Source: Phaeodactylibacter xiamenensis
GTDB taxonomy: Bacteria; Bacteroidota; Bacteroidia; Chitinophagales; Saprospiraceae
Assembly (NCBI RefSeq): GCF_000759025.1
Contig: NZ_JPOS01000081.1
Location: 110,034-174,033, forward strand
Direction of reading: 5' to 3'
DNA: 64,000 bases
In this document: positions 1 through 9,971 of the stretch, piece after piece
Layout: every line of letters begins with the position of its first letter
Position numbering within the stretch: the first letter of the stretch is position 1
Notes under the pieces: model-generated
Told to the model about the DNA's origin: nothing
Seen by the model: the letters and a program-made list of their open reading frames with translations, nothing else
The model's database searches: none
Made by a program: the position numbers and the translations under genes

Positions 1-1182
1 GATCAGGTCGGATTTTTCCGTTTAGCCCGTTATGCTGGTATACATCCCGAAGGAGGCTATGAGCTGATTGAGGAAATGGACCTGGAGTTATTTGCAGAAA
101 CAGGTGAGCGTGTAGCAACTGGCAACTTAATCCCTGCCACCCGTGCCAATCTTTCTACTCACTTATTTGATAATACCGATAGAGGTAGTTTGCCGACCTT
201 CTTTGGTGGTTTTAACAACAGCTTCACCTACAAGAATTTCAGTTTGAGCGCTTTGATCAGCTTCTCCGGTGGCAACTACATTTATGATGTAGCCCGGGAG
301 AACTCCGTCTATGTGAATAGTGCTAAGCCTTACCGCGAAGAAATTGTAGGTAACTACTGGCAGAATCCCGGTGATGATGCTGAGTTCCCGGCACTAAGCT
401 GGAATCAGCGCTACGATGTGATTAACGAAGATGGAACGATTGAAGAAAACGTACGTTTTGATCCACAACGTTCCGGTCATGCGCATGATAAGTACTTACA
501 GAAAGGGGACTTTATCCGTATGCGAGCGCTGTCCTTTTTCTACAACCTGCCACGTGGTGTAGCAGATTCTTTGCGTATGCAGAACATTCGCCTTGGATTT
601 ACAGTTAACAACCTGTTCACTATTACCGGATACGAAGGCTATGACCCCGAGGTAGTTAATCTGGGTGATGGCCTTGGTGGCTCCAGTAACTGGAAGCACC
701 CGCGCCGCTTCGCCTGGTACAATGCAAACCGTGAGCGTACAACTGGATTGGAGGACAACGGTGGTAGATTTATAGTTTGCAGTGATGCCTTCCTGGAAGC
801 CGCAGGCTGGCAAAACCCTGATGGTACAGAAAGTGCAGATGCCGCCAATGATTTACGGTATCAGCAGTTGTTCATAAGGGTTCCAGCGGGTGAAGATCCT
901 CGTGGTCAGTTCTCAACTACCCGTGACTATGTCTGGAATGATAAGTATTACAGAGCGGGCGACCGTGAGACTAACCTGCCTGTACTCCGCCTCGCAGATA
1001 TCGTGTTGCTCCGTGCGTTCCTGCGTGCGGATTCAGGCGACAACGGTGGTGCACGCGCTGACCTGAATATGGTTCGCAACCGCGCTGGTACGGAATGTGT
1101 ACTGCAATTTCGCACTAACGTATTCCACCCACGGCTATTCTGGGTAGACTTGACTGTCTCGGCGTACGAGCCTTATTCTTGA
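1..1182 (+). pseudogene. SusC::SusD fusion remnant (5' end outside window)
   Basis: The frame is open from base 1, so the 5' part lies outside the window. The first ~700 bases encode the C-terminal barrel of a SusC/RagA TonB-dependent transporter (RYAGIHPEGGYE near the start, FFGGFNNSFTYKNFSLSALI, then LGFTVNNLFTITGYEGYDPE). From about base 700 the same frame becomes SusD-like: LRYQQLF, VWNDKYYRAGD, NLPVLRLADIVLLRA and ADLNMVRNRAG align with the C-terminal half of the intact SusD at 35381 (VWGDKYYRATD, EDLNQVRVRAG). After NRAG (about base 1100) similarity stops and the last ~70 residues of a SusD are missing. The SusC end, the SusD signal peptide and the SusD N-terminal half are absent, so a deletion fused two neighbouring genes in frame. 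A glycan import function is very unlikely to remain. Confidence in family is high; the exact junctions are approximate. Confidence 0.85.
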
Positions 1183-1333
1183 AGGATTTTCATAAGAACT
1201 TCCTCCTTATTATTTAGAGCCACCAAATAAAAACCATTGCCTATGTTCTCCACCGCCAACCTCCGCGCCTTAGAAGGCTTTCTCAATAACACCAGACATT
1301 TTTCAATAAAGATTGATTTTTTCAGCCTCCGCA

Positions 1334-1358
1334 CGCCCCCTGCCCCCCTAAAGGCGGG
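1334..1358. repeat. C-rich/G-rich imperfect palindrome, possible interspersed repeat
   Basis: In the leader of the FG-GAP gene, a run of CCCCC-TG-CCCCCC is followed by CTAAAGGCGGG, giving a C-arm/G-arm arrangement. From memory, similar CCCCCTxxCCCCCTAAAGGGGG motifs are scattered through many Bacteroidota genomes. A related C-rich string (CCCCTAACCCCC) lies at about 42784, just past the GH28 stop. Only the local sequence is seen; membership in a repeat family is inference. Confidence 0.3.
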
Positions 1359-1392
1359 AACCTCAGCACGCAAAAACCAATCCCTTTCACTC

Positions 1393-4300
1393 ATGAAATC
1401 CTGTTTGTCTGGTGGTTTGGGCTTCCTCATTACCCTGCTCCTGCTTTCCGGATGTGAAAACGCTGAGCCTTCAGAGGCCGGAGAGCAAGCTGCTACCGAC
1501 GACACTACCGAATTCGTCTCCCTGACCTCAGACCAAACCGGCATCGACTTCGCTAACAACCTGCCGGAAGATGCCTACCGCAACATCATGCGCTATCAGT
1601 ACTTCTACAACGGGGGTGGCGTTGCCATCGGCGATGTGAACGGGGACGGGCTGCCGGATGTGTGCTTTTCTTCCAATACCGGAGCGCCCCGCCTTTACCT
1701 CAATCAGGGAGAGCTGAAATTCCGCGAAGCCAAAAACGCCGGGCTCGACCTGCCTGCCAAAGCCACCTGGAATACCGGCCTTAGCATGGTGGATGTCAAC
1801 GGAGACGACCACCTAGATATTTACCTCTGCCGATCGGGCAACCTACAGCTGGCCAATCGCATGAACCTACTCTACATCAACAAGGGGGACGGTACCTTCA
1901 AGGAGCGGGCTGCCCTGTTTGGGCTGAACGACCCGGGCTACTCCGTGCAGGCCAACTTCTTTGATTACGATAAGGATGGTGATCTCGATATGTACCTCGC
2001 CAACCACGGCATCAACTTTTACGGGCGCGACCCACAGGGCAAGGTTTCCAATGCCCCTGATCAGTACTCGGGCGATAAGCTTTACCGCAACGACGGCGAC
2101 CGCTTTACCAACGTCACCAAAGAAGCCGGTATTTTGGAGCAGGCATACAGTTATGGGCTGGGTGTTGGCATCGGTGACCTGAATCAGGATGGCTGGGACG
2201 ATATTTACGTGTCCAATGACTTCTTTGAGCACGATTACCTGTACTGGAATCAGGGCGATGGCACTTTCCGGGAAAGTATAAAGACTGCTGCCCGTCAGAC
2301 TTCCTACTTCGGCATGGGCAATACGAATACCGATTTGAATAACGACCAACTGCTAGATATCATGGTGGTGGATATGACTGCTGAGGACCACTACCGCCGC
2401 CACGCCAACCTCGCCGGGCTGAGCTACGAAAAGTTCTGGGACTTCGTGGACAAGGGCTATCACTACCAGTACATGTTCAACAGCCTGAATATCAACAATG
2501 GCAATGCCACTTTCAGCAATCAGGCGCAGCTGGCGGGCATCGCTCAGACCGACTGGAGCTGGGCACCGCTGGCAGCCGATTTCAATAACGATGGTCTGAC
2601 CGACCTCTACATCACCAACGGGCTGCGCAAGGATGTCCTCAATCTGGATTTCATCAACAATATCGACAAGCGCTTCGCCAAATACATCGGTGCCAACGGG
2701 CAACTCCCGGAAGACCGCTTCGTGGAAATGCTGCAGACCATGCCTTCCGAAAAAGTGGGCAACTTCTTCTACCGAAACGAGGGCGATTTGCAATTTACAG
2801 ATGTCCGGGAGCAGTGGGGCGCAAACACCCCTTCCTTCTCTACCGGGGCCGCTTATGTCGACCTCGATCAGGACGGCGATCTTGATCTTGTCGTCAACAA
2901 CATCGACGCCCCCGCTTTTGTCTTCGAAAACCAAAAGACCGAAGGCCCCTTCCTGCGCATTGAACTGCAGGGGCAGGGCAGGAATAAATTTGGCTGGGGC
3001 GCCAAAGTCCGGGTTACTTCCGGTGAGGCCACGCAATTGCAGCAGCAGTATCCCATCTGCGGGTATCAGTCTTCCGTGGAGCCGGTATTGCACTTTGGGT
3101 TGCCCGCTGATGCCCCGGTAAGGGTAGAGGTGGAATGGGCCGATGGGAAAGTCATCATTTTAGAAAATGTACAACCCAATCAAACCCTGCAAATCGATCA
3201 AAAATCAGCAGGAACCGCATCTCCAGCTCCCGCACCACCGGCTACAGCTTTTGAACCCGGACCCGACCTCAACCAAAAACACACCGAAAACGATTTCAAC
3301 GACTTCAAACGGGAATTTCTCCTGCCCCACAAAATGTCCGCCCTTGGGCCCAACCTCGCCGTTACTGATGTCAATGGCGATGGGCTGCACGACTATTTCC
3401 TGGGCGGTGCCAAGGGGCTGCCCGCTTCTCTCCATCTGCAAAAACCAGATGGTACTTTCCAGCAGGTACGCAACCCCTGGCTCGACGAGCGCCTGCACGA
3501 GGACGGTGGCGCTGCCTTTTTTGACGCAGACGGGGATCAGGATATGGACCTCTACGTTGCCTCCGGTGGCAATGAATACGAGATCGGCTCCAAATACTAT
3601 CAGGACCGGTTATACCTGAATGACGGAGAGGGCGCATTCACGCGCGCTGCTGATGCACTACCTGATCTTCGCAGCAGCAATGGCCCGGTCGCCGCTGCGG
3701 ACTACGATGGCGATGGCGATGTCGATTTATTTGTAGGTGGACGGCAAACGCCCGGTGCCTATCCAACCGGCACTCAGAGCTACCTCCTGCAAAACGATGG
3801 TCAGGGGCGCTTTACAGATGTTACCCCACAACTCGCTCCGGAAGGATTGACCGGCATGGTGACCGATGCCCTGTGGACCGACTTCAACGGCGATGAGCAA
3901 CCTGATCTCATCGTAGTCGGAGCCTGGATGACGCCCCGTTTTTTCAGCCAATCCGATGGTGCTTTCAAAGAGGTGATCGCTTCCACCGGGCTGGAGAATA
4001 TCAGCGGCTGGTACTTTAGTTTGGATGGTGCCGACTTTGATGGGGATGGCGATACCGACTATGTCTTGGGCAACCTCGGGCTCAACCACCGCTTCAAAGC
4101 CACGCCTGAAGCCCCCTTTGCCATCTACGCTGCTGATTTTGATGAGAATGGCACCTTGGACATGGTTCCAACCTACTATTACGAAGGTAAAGAATACCCC
4201 CTCTACGGGCGGAGCGTGATGCAGGATCAGCTGGTCAGCGTGAAAAAAGCCTATCCATCCTATACCGACTACGCCCGTGCCACGGTGCAGGACATCTTCA

Positions 4301-4722
4301 CGGCCCCGGCATTGGCGAAAGCCCAAAAAGCAGAAGCCCAAACCTTTGCCAGCCTTTACCTCGAAAACAAAGGCAACGGGCAGTTTGAAGCCCGCCCTTT
4401 GCCCCGCCCCGCACAGGTGAGCCCGATAATGGATATGGCTATAGACGATTACAATGGGGATGGTTCGATGGACATAATCATAGCAGGCAACCTGTACGGC
4501 TTTGAGTACCGGACCGCTCGCGCCGATGCCGGCAACGGTTTGCTGATGCTGGGGGACGGGCAGGGGCATTTTGAGTCACAGTCTATATCCGAAAGCGGCA
4601 TTTTCCTGCCCGGCGATGTCAAAGCACTGGCTCCTTTGCAGTATCAGGGCAAAACAGGCTTGCTGATTGGTCAAAGCGATGGGCCTGTAGCGTTGCTGCT
4701 GCTCAAAAAAGCTTTGCAGTAA
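1393..4722 (+). CDS. FG-GAP/VCBS and ASPIC/UnbV-domain lipoprotein
   Basis: A 1109-residue exported protein. I start it at ATG 1393 because this gives a clean lipoprotein signal (MKSCLSGGLGF, then LLLLSGC with the lipobox Cys); the frame is open upstream but reads as leader sequence. Many DxNxDGxxD loops (DVNGDGLPD, DYDKDGDLD, DLNQDGWDD, DFNNDGLTD) mark FG-GAP/VCBS beta-propeller repeats in residues ~60-510. An ASPIC/UnbV domain (FLRIELQGQGRNKFGWGAKV) follows at ~519-605, and a second set of FG-GAP repeats fills ~640-1109. Such proteins often sit beside SusC/SusD in Saprospiria and are thought to be calcium-stabilised surface proteins; a catalytic role is not established. It follows the broken SusC/SusD and precedes GH29 by 25 bp, so it is probably in the same operon. 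No disruption is seen. Confidence 0.85.
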   Translation: MKSCLSGGLGFLITLLLLSGCENAEPSEAGEQAATDDTTEFVSLTSDQTGIDFANNLPEDAYRNIMRYQYFYNGGGVAIGDVNGDGLPDVCFSSNTGAPRLYLNQGELKFREAKNAGLDLPAKATWNTGLSMVDVNGDDHLDIYLCRSGNLQLANRMNLLYINKGDGTFKERAALFGLNDPGYSVQANFFDYDKDGDLDMYLANHGINFYGRDPQGKVSNAPDQYSGDKLYRNDGDRFTNVTKEAGILEQAYSYGLGVGIGDLNQDGWDDIYVSNDFFEHDYLYWNQGDGTFRESIKTAARQTSYFGMGNTNTDLNNDQLLDIMVVDMTAEDHYRRHANLAGLSYEKFWDFVDKGYHYQYMFNSLNINNGNATFSNQAQLAGIAQTDWSWAPLAADFNNDGLTDLYITNGLRKDVLNLDFINNIDKRFAKYIGANGQLPEDRFVEMLQTMPSEKVGNFFYRNEGDLQFTDVREQWGANTPSFSTGAAYVDLDQDGDLDLVVNNIDAPAFVFENQKTEGPFLRIELQGQGRNKFGWGAKVRVTSGEATQLQQQYPICGYQSSVEPVLHFGLPADAPVRVEVEWADGKVIILENVQPNQTLQIDQKSAGTASPAPAPPATAFEPGPDLNQKHTENDFNDFKREFLLPHKMSALGPNLAVTDVNGDGLHDYFLGGAKGLPASLHLQKPDGTFQQVRNPWLDERLHEDGGAAFFDADGDQDMDLYVASGGNEYEIGSKYYQDRLYLNDGEGAFTRAADALPDLRSSNGPVAAADYDGDGDVDLFVGGRQTPGAYPTGTQSYLLQNDGQGRFTDVTPQLAPEGLTGMVTDALWTDFNGDEQPDLIVVGAWMTPRFFSQSDGAFKEVIASTGLENISGWYFSLDGADFDGDGDTDYVLGNLGLNHRFKATPEAPFAIYAADFDENGTLDMVPTYYYEGKEYPLYGRSVMQDQLVSVKKAYPSYTDYARATVQDIFTAPALAKAQKAEAQTFASLYLENKGNGQFEARPLPRPAQVSPIMDMAIDDYNGDGSMDIIIAGNLYGFEYRTARADAGNGLLMLGDGQGHFESQSISESGIFLPGDVKALAPLQYQGKTGLLIGQSDGPVALLLLKKALQ

Positions 4723-4747
4723 CCACCTAACCTTTCAAAACGAAGCA

Positions 4748-5878
4748 ATGGAAAGAAGATCATTCCTGGAAAAAATAGCCGCCTCCGGATTGGGAGCGAT
4801 GGCGCTTCCCGCCTGGATGCATGGGCAATCGAACAGCACTTTGCCCTTTTCAACCGCTGATCCGGAAGTACAACCCACCGCCGCACAGCAGGCTTGGATG
4901 GACATGGGCTTCGGGCTATTCATCCACTTCGGCATCAATACCTACTACGACACGGAGTGGAGCGACGGCACCCTGGACCAGGTGAAGTTCAATCCCACCA
5001 AGCTGGATACCGATCAGTGGTGTGCCACGGCTAAGGCAGCGGGCATGAAATACGTCGTGCTCATCACCAAGCACCACGATGGCTTCTGTCTTTGGCCCAC
5101 GAAGCAAACAAAGTATTCCGTCAGCGCAACGCCCTGGAAAGGCGACCTGGTGGCAGAAGTTGTCAATTCCGCCGAAAAACACGGGCTGAAGGTCGGCTTT
5201 TACTACTCCCTTTGGGACCGGCACGAAAAGAGCCACGATACAGACGAGTGGGCCTACATCGACTTCATGAAGCGGCAGTTGGAAGAACTACTGACCGGCT
5301 ACGGGCCCATCGTGGAAATGTGGTTTGACGGCTTTTGGAAAAAACAGCAGACCGGCTGGTCAAAGAAAAATAAGGAACTGGAAGGCGAGGCCGAAAAGGA
5401 AGCCTTCAACGCCGCCCGCAATCAAAAATTCATTGAGGCCTGGCGCATGGAAGGTGCCTACCGCTGGCAGATGGACCATGTCTATCAGTTCATCAAAAGC
5501 CTGCAGCCGGATTGCCTGGTCATGAATAATTCCACCACCGCTTATCCCGGTGTGCCCCTGCATCCGGTTGATATCCGCAGCGGCGAGAAGTACACCGAAG
5601 TGGCGGATGACCAGAAAGTCTGGAACTGGCTGGGCAAAGACCGTTACCTGCCGCTTCAGATTGAGACCACGATGTCTACCAAAGGCGACAAAAAATTCCC
5701 TTCCGGCAACTGGTTCTGGCACGATTGGGACAAATCCGTCCTGGAAAAGGAGAAAATCCTGCACTACCTGAGCGTGGCCCAAAAGATGAAAGCCAACCTG
5801 CCGCTCAACGTAGGCCCAAGTGATCAGGGGCTGCTGCGGGAGGTGGATGAGCAGACGCTGAAAGGATTACGAAGCTAA
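4748..5878 (+). CDS. GH29 alpha-L-fucosidase (catalytic domain only)
   Basis: A 376-residue exported enzyme expected to release alpha-L-fucose from glycan chains. The N-terminus ERRSFLEKIAASGLGAMALP is a twin-arginine (Tat)-type signal. The GH29 barrel is recognised by GFGLFIHFGINTYYDTEW, YVVLITKHHDGFCLW, KVGFYYSLWDRHE and MWFDGFW (residues ~191-197), where Asp194 is the expected nucleophile; NLPLNVGPSDQG marks the barrel end. The protein stops there, so the C-terminal beta-sandwich of many 450-600-residue GH29 enzymes is absent. ATG 4748 lies 25 bp after the previous stop. The next gene begins 10 bp downstream, which fits one operon. Substrate linkage cannot be told from sequence. Confidence 0.9.
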   Translation: MERRSFLEKIAASGLGAMALPAWMHGQSNSTLPFSTADPEVQPTAAQQAWMDMGFGLFIHFGINTYYDTEWSDGTLDQVKFNPTKLDTDQWCATAKAAGMKYVVLITKHHDGFCLWPTKQTKYSVSATPWKGDLVAEVVNSAEKHGLKVGFYYSLWDRHEKSHDTDEWAYIDFMKRQLEELLTGYGPIVEMWFDGFWKKQQTGWSKKNKELEGEAEKEAFNAARNQKFIEAWRMEGAYRWQMDHVYQFIKSLQPDCLVMNNSTTAYPGVPLHPVDIRSGEKYTEVADDQKVWNWLGKDRYLPLQIETTMSTKGDKKFPSGNWFWHDWDKSVLEKEKILHYLSVAQKMKANLPLNVGPSDQGLLREVDEQTLKGLRS

Positions 5879-5888
5879 AAACCGAGTG

Positions 5889-7737
5889 ATGAAAAACGTT
5901 TGCCAATACTGGATATTTGCATTGTTGTTATGTAGCAGCGTGTTTCAGAGCACCGCACAGGAAGGCATTCTGCTGGAAGCCGAAAGCTTTCTGTACCCCG
6001 GTGGCTGGGTGGTCGACCCCCAGTTCGTGCAGCAAATGGGTTCACCCTACCTGATGGCGCACGGCATGGGGCAGCCGGTGGACCCGGCAAAAACTGCAGT
6101 TAAAATCGATAAAGCAGGGACTTATAATGTCTGGGCAGGTACCAAAAATTGGGCGCCTGGCAATTGGGCACCACCCGGTCAATTCCTTCTAAAAGTAAAC
6201 GGCGAGGCTCTGCCTGACACACTGGGGAGAAACCCCGGCTGGGGCTGGGCGTACGCTGGCAAAGCCAAACTTCAAGCCGGGACTGCCAACCTTGAGCTGG
6301 TCGACCTGACCGGCTTCAACGGTCGCTGCGATGCCATATTCCTGAGCCAGGGAGAGGTGCCGCCGCCCGACTACGGCAAAAAGCTAGCCGAATGGCGCCG
6401 CCAAATGCATCAGGAACCTTTGGCTCCGGAAAGGGAGAAATCCTATGACCTGGTGGTAACCGGTGGGGGCATTGCGGGTTGTGCGGCTGCCATTGGCGCA
6501 GCCGAGCAAGGTTTAAAAGTTGCCCTGATTCACGATCGCCCCGTGTTGGGTGGAAATGCCAGCAGCGAAATCCGGGTGCACACCCTCGGGATTTACGGAA
6601 AATTCGAACGCATACTTCGCCTGCTGGATACCGAGCACTACCCGAATGGCTCTGCGGAAGCCAAAAAAGATCAGGAGAAGCGGGACAAAAACGTCAAAGC
6701 CTATAAAAATATCGACCTCTTTCTCAACTGGCGTGCCTATGATGCCGTATCCGAAGACAGCACCATTCAGTACGTGGACGCCCGGCATACTGCAACGAAT
6801 GAAAGAATGCGATTCGGTGCCCCCTTATTTGTCGATGCCACGGGCGATGGCTGGATTGGCTACTGGGCGGGGGCGGAGTATTCCTACGGACGGGAAAGCG
6901 TCAACAAATACGGTGAAGAATGGGACGAGTGGGGCGAACTGTGGAGCCCGGAAGAAGCTGACAATTTTGTCATGGGCTCTTCCATACTCTGGCAAACCCA
7001 TCAGGGAGAGGAGGCGACCGACTTCCCCCAACAGCCCTGGGCTGTTGCCGTTGCACGGGAACACAAGGCTACAGCCGGGGAGTGGTACTGGGAATTCTCC
7101 CGCAATGACTTGCACCAAATCGAAGATGGAGAAGAAATCCGCGATCACCTGCTGAAAGCCATTTACGGTTCCTTTGCCAATGCCAAGGCACTCCCGGAAA
7201 ACAGCCACTATCAGCTGACCTGGGTGTCCTATCTGCTGGGGAAACGGGAATCCCGCCGGTTGCTGGGCGATCATATTTTCACTTTTCAGGATGTGGTCAA
7301 TAATACCCCCTTCCCAGACTCCGTGGTAATGGAAGACCGGGCCGTAGACGTCCATTATCAGCGTAACCTGAGGGACGAAGAGAAGCCGGATTTTCTATCC
7401 GAAGCTCTTTTTTACCGGACCGACCGGTACTACATTCCCTACCGGAGTTTGTACTCCAGAAATATAGACAACCTGTTTATGGCTGGCCGCTGCTTTAGCT
7501 GTTCTCACATTGGGCTGGGCAGTCCCCGTGTTATGCGGACCACCGGGCAAATGGGCGCGGCTGTTGCCCCAGTATCATTTGATGACCCAAAATCAGCTAA
7601 AGGCCTATTTGTCTTTCTGGGAAGACCGGAAACTGCCGGCGGATGTCCGGAATCAATTGACCGAAGCGAGCCACAATCCAAATTACCCCTACGCCTATCT
7701 CATCGAACGATTTTTAGAAGCTCAGAAGACGCCTTAA
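5889..7737 (+). pseudogene. Exported FAD-dependent oxidoreductase, frame broken near 3' end
   Basis: Start at ATG 5889 (a GTG lies just before it) gives the signal peptide MKNVCQYWIFALLLCSS. Residues ~27-155 form a carbohydrate-binding-like beta-sandwich (LLEAESFLYPGGW). From residue 186 there is an FAD-binding oxidoreductase domain with GGGIAG at 192-197, GGNASSEIRVHTLG, and near the end MAGRCFSCSHIGLGSPRVM. After GQMGAAV (about base 7565) the frame reads into unlikely sequence and runs 100 bp into the next gene. The +1 frame instead carries a plausible ending (QLKAYLSFWEDRKLPADV) that stops at 7737, 6 bp before the next start. The segment with the usual AAALC-type motif also seems to be missing, suggesting a small deletion that shifted the frame. 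A sequencing error cannot be excluded. The donor substrate is unknown. Confidence 0.75.
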
Positions 7738-7743
7738 ACAATT

Positions 7744-9966
7744 ATGACGAAATCAATCCTACTCAGCTTATGCCTGCTAATTGCAGTGGGCAGCCTACTG
7801 CCTGCACAGTCCGCCGTTTGGTCCGTAGACAGCTACCCCGATGAGCCCGGGCTGCAAATGCGCATGGCCCCTATGCTGCCCCGGATCGCTGCCGAAGGCT
7901 TTGCCAAACGCAGCCTGGCCAACTCCAAATGCCCGGACACCGGGCTGCCGCTAAAAACCTGGGCGGTAAAGGGCGAAACGATTTACTCGCCTTATACCGG
8001 CAGGGCCTATCAGCAGGGAGATACCGGCTACTTCGGCCCAAAGGCACGCAATGAAGAGGGTGAAATTTCTGCCTTCGGTGGCGACCCCCTGAAATACGAA
8101 TTACAATCGGCTACGGCGCAGCTGCTGCTCCATCCTGGTGATGCACTTGCCCGCGGATTTCTAAGCATTCCCGGCAATCTCCGGCAGCAGTACCACTTTG
8201 CCTGCAACAACTGGGCGCGGTTCTATCCGTACCTGGCTGACGAAATGGGGGAGGACTGGAAAGCCCGATTCCATGATGCAGTAGCGGACTATGAGGAAAC
8301 ACGCCGTCCTTCCGATGGCAACCGGGAGTATGCACCGATGAGCCATCCCCATGATTTGGTAGGAGAGGAGGGGACTTTGCTCGGCGGCAATACCATTGAA
8401 GGAGGGACGGAAAACCACAAAACCATGTGGCGCACATCCTGCCTGGTGTACAGCCAATGGATGCCCGAAGGGGCCAAAATTTCCGGTTACGATTTGCCGG
8501 AAGCAGAGACGAGGGTGCGGGCTTTTCTCACCGAATACGCCGAACGCATGTTGCAAACCGGTAACGGAGAGTACGACTCCCAGATTTATTACCCCTATTC
8601 CATCGAAGGGTATATGAACCTTTACGATTTTGCCAAAAAGCCGGAGGACCGGGCATTGGCGAAATTCACCCTCGACTACTACTTCGCCACCACTGCCCTG
8701 AAGCTGGTAGACGGGCATATCGCTGGTGGGATGAAGCGTGGCTATTTGCCGAAAGGCGAGCCCGACAAAATGGAAAAGCTGTTCTGGGGCTATTTTGATG
8801 ACGTCAGCCGCGATATGTCGGAAGCGGTGACCACCGTGCATCAGGCCACAACGCGCTACTGGCCCAATACCATTATTTCGAAGATTGCACGAGGAGAAGT
8901 AGCATTGCCCTACGAGGCCCGAATGCCCCGCCCGTTCTACCACATGGACCGTAAAAATGGTTTTCAGGAGTCCTTCTACCGGTCGAACACCTTCGGGTTG
9001 GGCAATGTGTACATGAGCATCGTCGACAACCCCAATCAGCAGATGGTCTGGTCCCTCATGGTGGAAGGGGAGGACGACCCGCTGGGCTTTACCGGTGGTC
9101 AGCCGCTGCGGTTGACGACCTCCGGGCACAGCCCGTACACGCAGACCCTGCACAGCAAAAACACCCTCCTTCTCCTGTCCGCTCCATCCGAATTGGATGA
9201 AAAACAGCATCCGGAATTTAATATTTCTGATAAGCGGATCAACCCCTGGCATCTGCCCGATAGCGCACAGGCCCGTGAGTTTGAGCTGGCCAACCGCTGG
9301 AAGTACGCCACGGAGCCCTTACAACCGGTAAGCCCACCCGCTGAAGATGAATTGGAAGCCTTTTGGGAGCAAAAGAAATACAGCGCTGCCTCCTGGCTGC
9401 TCATCCCCAAACAAGTGGAGCTGGTCAAGGAAACCGACCGGCAGCTGATTTGGAAAGCCCCGAATACCTGGGTGGCGGTCTGGCCCATAGGTACTGATTA
9501 CTTTATGATTGACGCCTCTGCTGAAGCCATTGCCAAGGTGGAGGACAAAACCTGGTGAAGCGTACTGGAACAGTACATCGTCCTGGTCGTCACGGGGCAG
9601 CAGTCCGGGTACGCTTTGGAGGTGCTGGAAGGAGCCGGCCATCCGGATTTGAACGCCGTGCTGGCGAGCCTGAAAACTGCTGATTTGGAAACTCAGGGGC
9701 TCAAAAAGAACAAGACCCTCACTTACCAATCCACACTAGGCGAAAAGCTGGAAATGACCTACCGCCCTGACCGCCTGAAAGCCTACGGGCGCATTGATGG
9801 CACGCCTTTGGATTTTGAGAACTGGGCAGGGGGCGCTGTGTATGAAAGCCCCTACCTTCGCGTCAAAGACGGTGTAATGGACGTGGAAGACGGCACCGAA
9901 GGCTACTGGGTGTTTTTCCGGGACGGACAGCCCGTTTACGAATTACTGAACGAGAAAAACGACTAA
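7744..9966 (+). pseudogene. Exported protein of unrecognised family, interrupted by in-frame TGA
   Basis: Signal peptide MTKSILLSLCLLIAVG is followed by ~580 residues, then TGA at 9556-9558 (context ACC TGG TGA AGC). The same frame then stays open for another 136 codons to a TAA at 9964-9966. The downstream part is coherent protein (VLVVTGQQSGYALEVLEGAG, GYWVFFRDGQPVYELL), so one ~740-residue protein was probably encoded. The central part is helical with pairs such as FYPYLADEMGEDW, EYAERMLQTGNGEYDSQIYY and MNLYDFAKKPEDRALAKFTL, like an alpha/alpha toroid; the C-terminus is beta-rich. That layout occurs in heparinase-type polysaccharide lyases and some hydrolases, but I do not recognise the family. 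It sits between the FAD oxidoreductase and GH42. The truncation would remove the C-terminal domain. Confidence 0.75.
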
Positions 9967-9971
9967 GGTCC

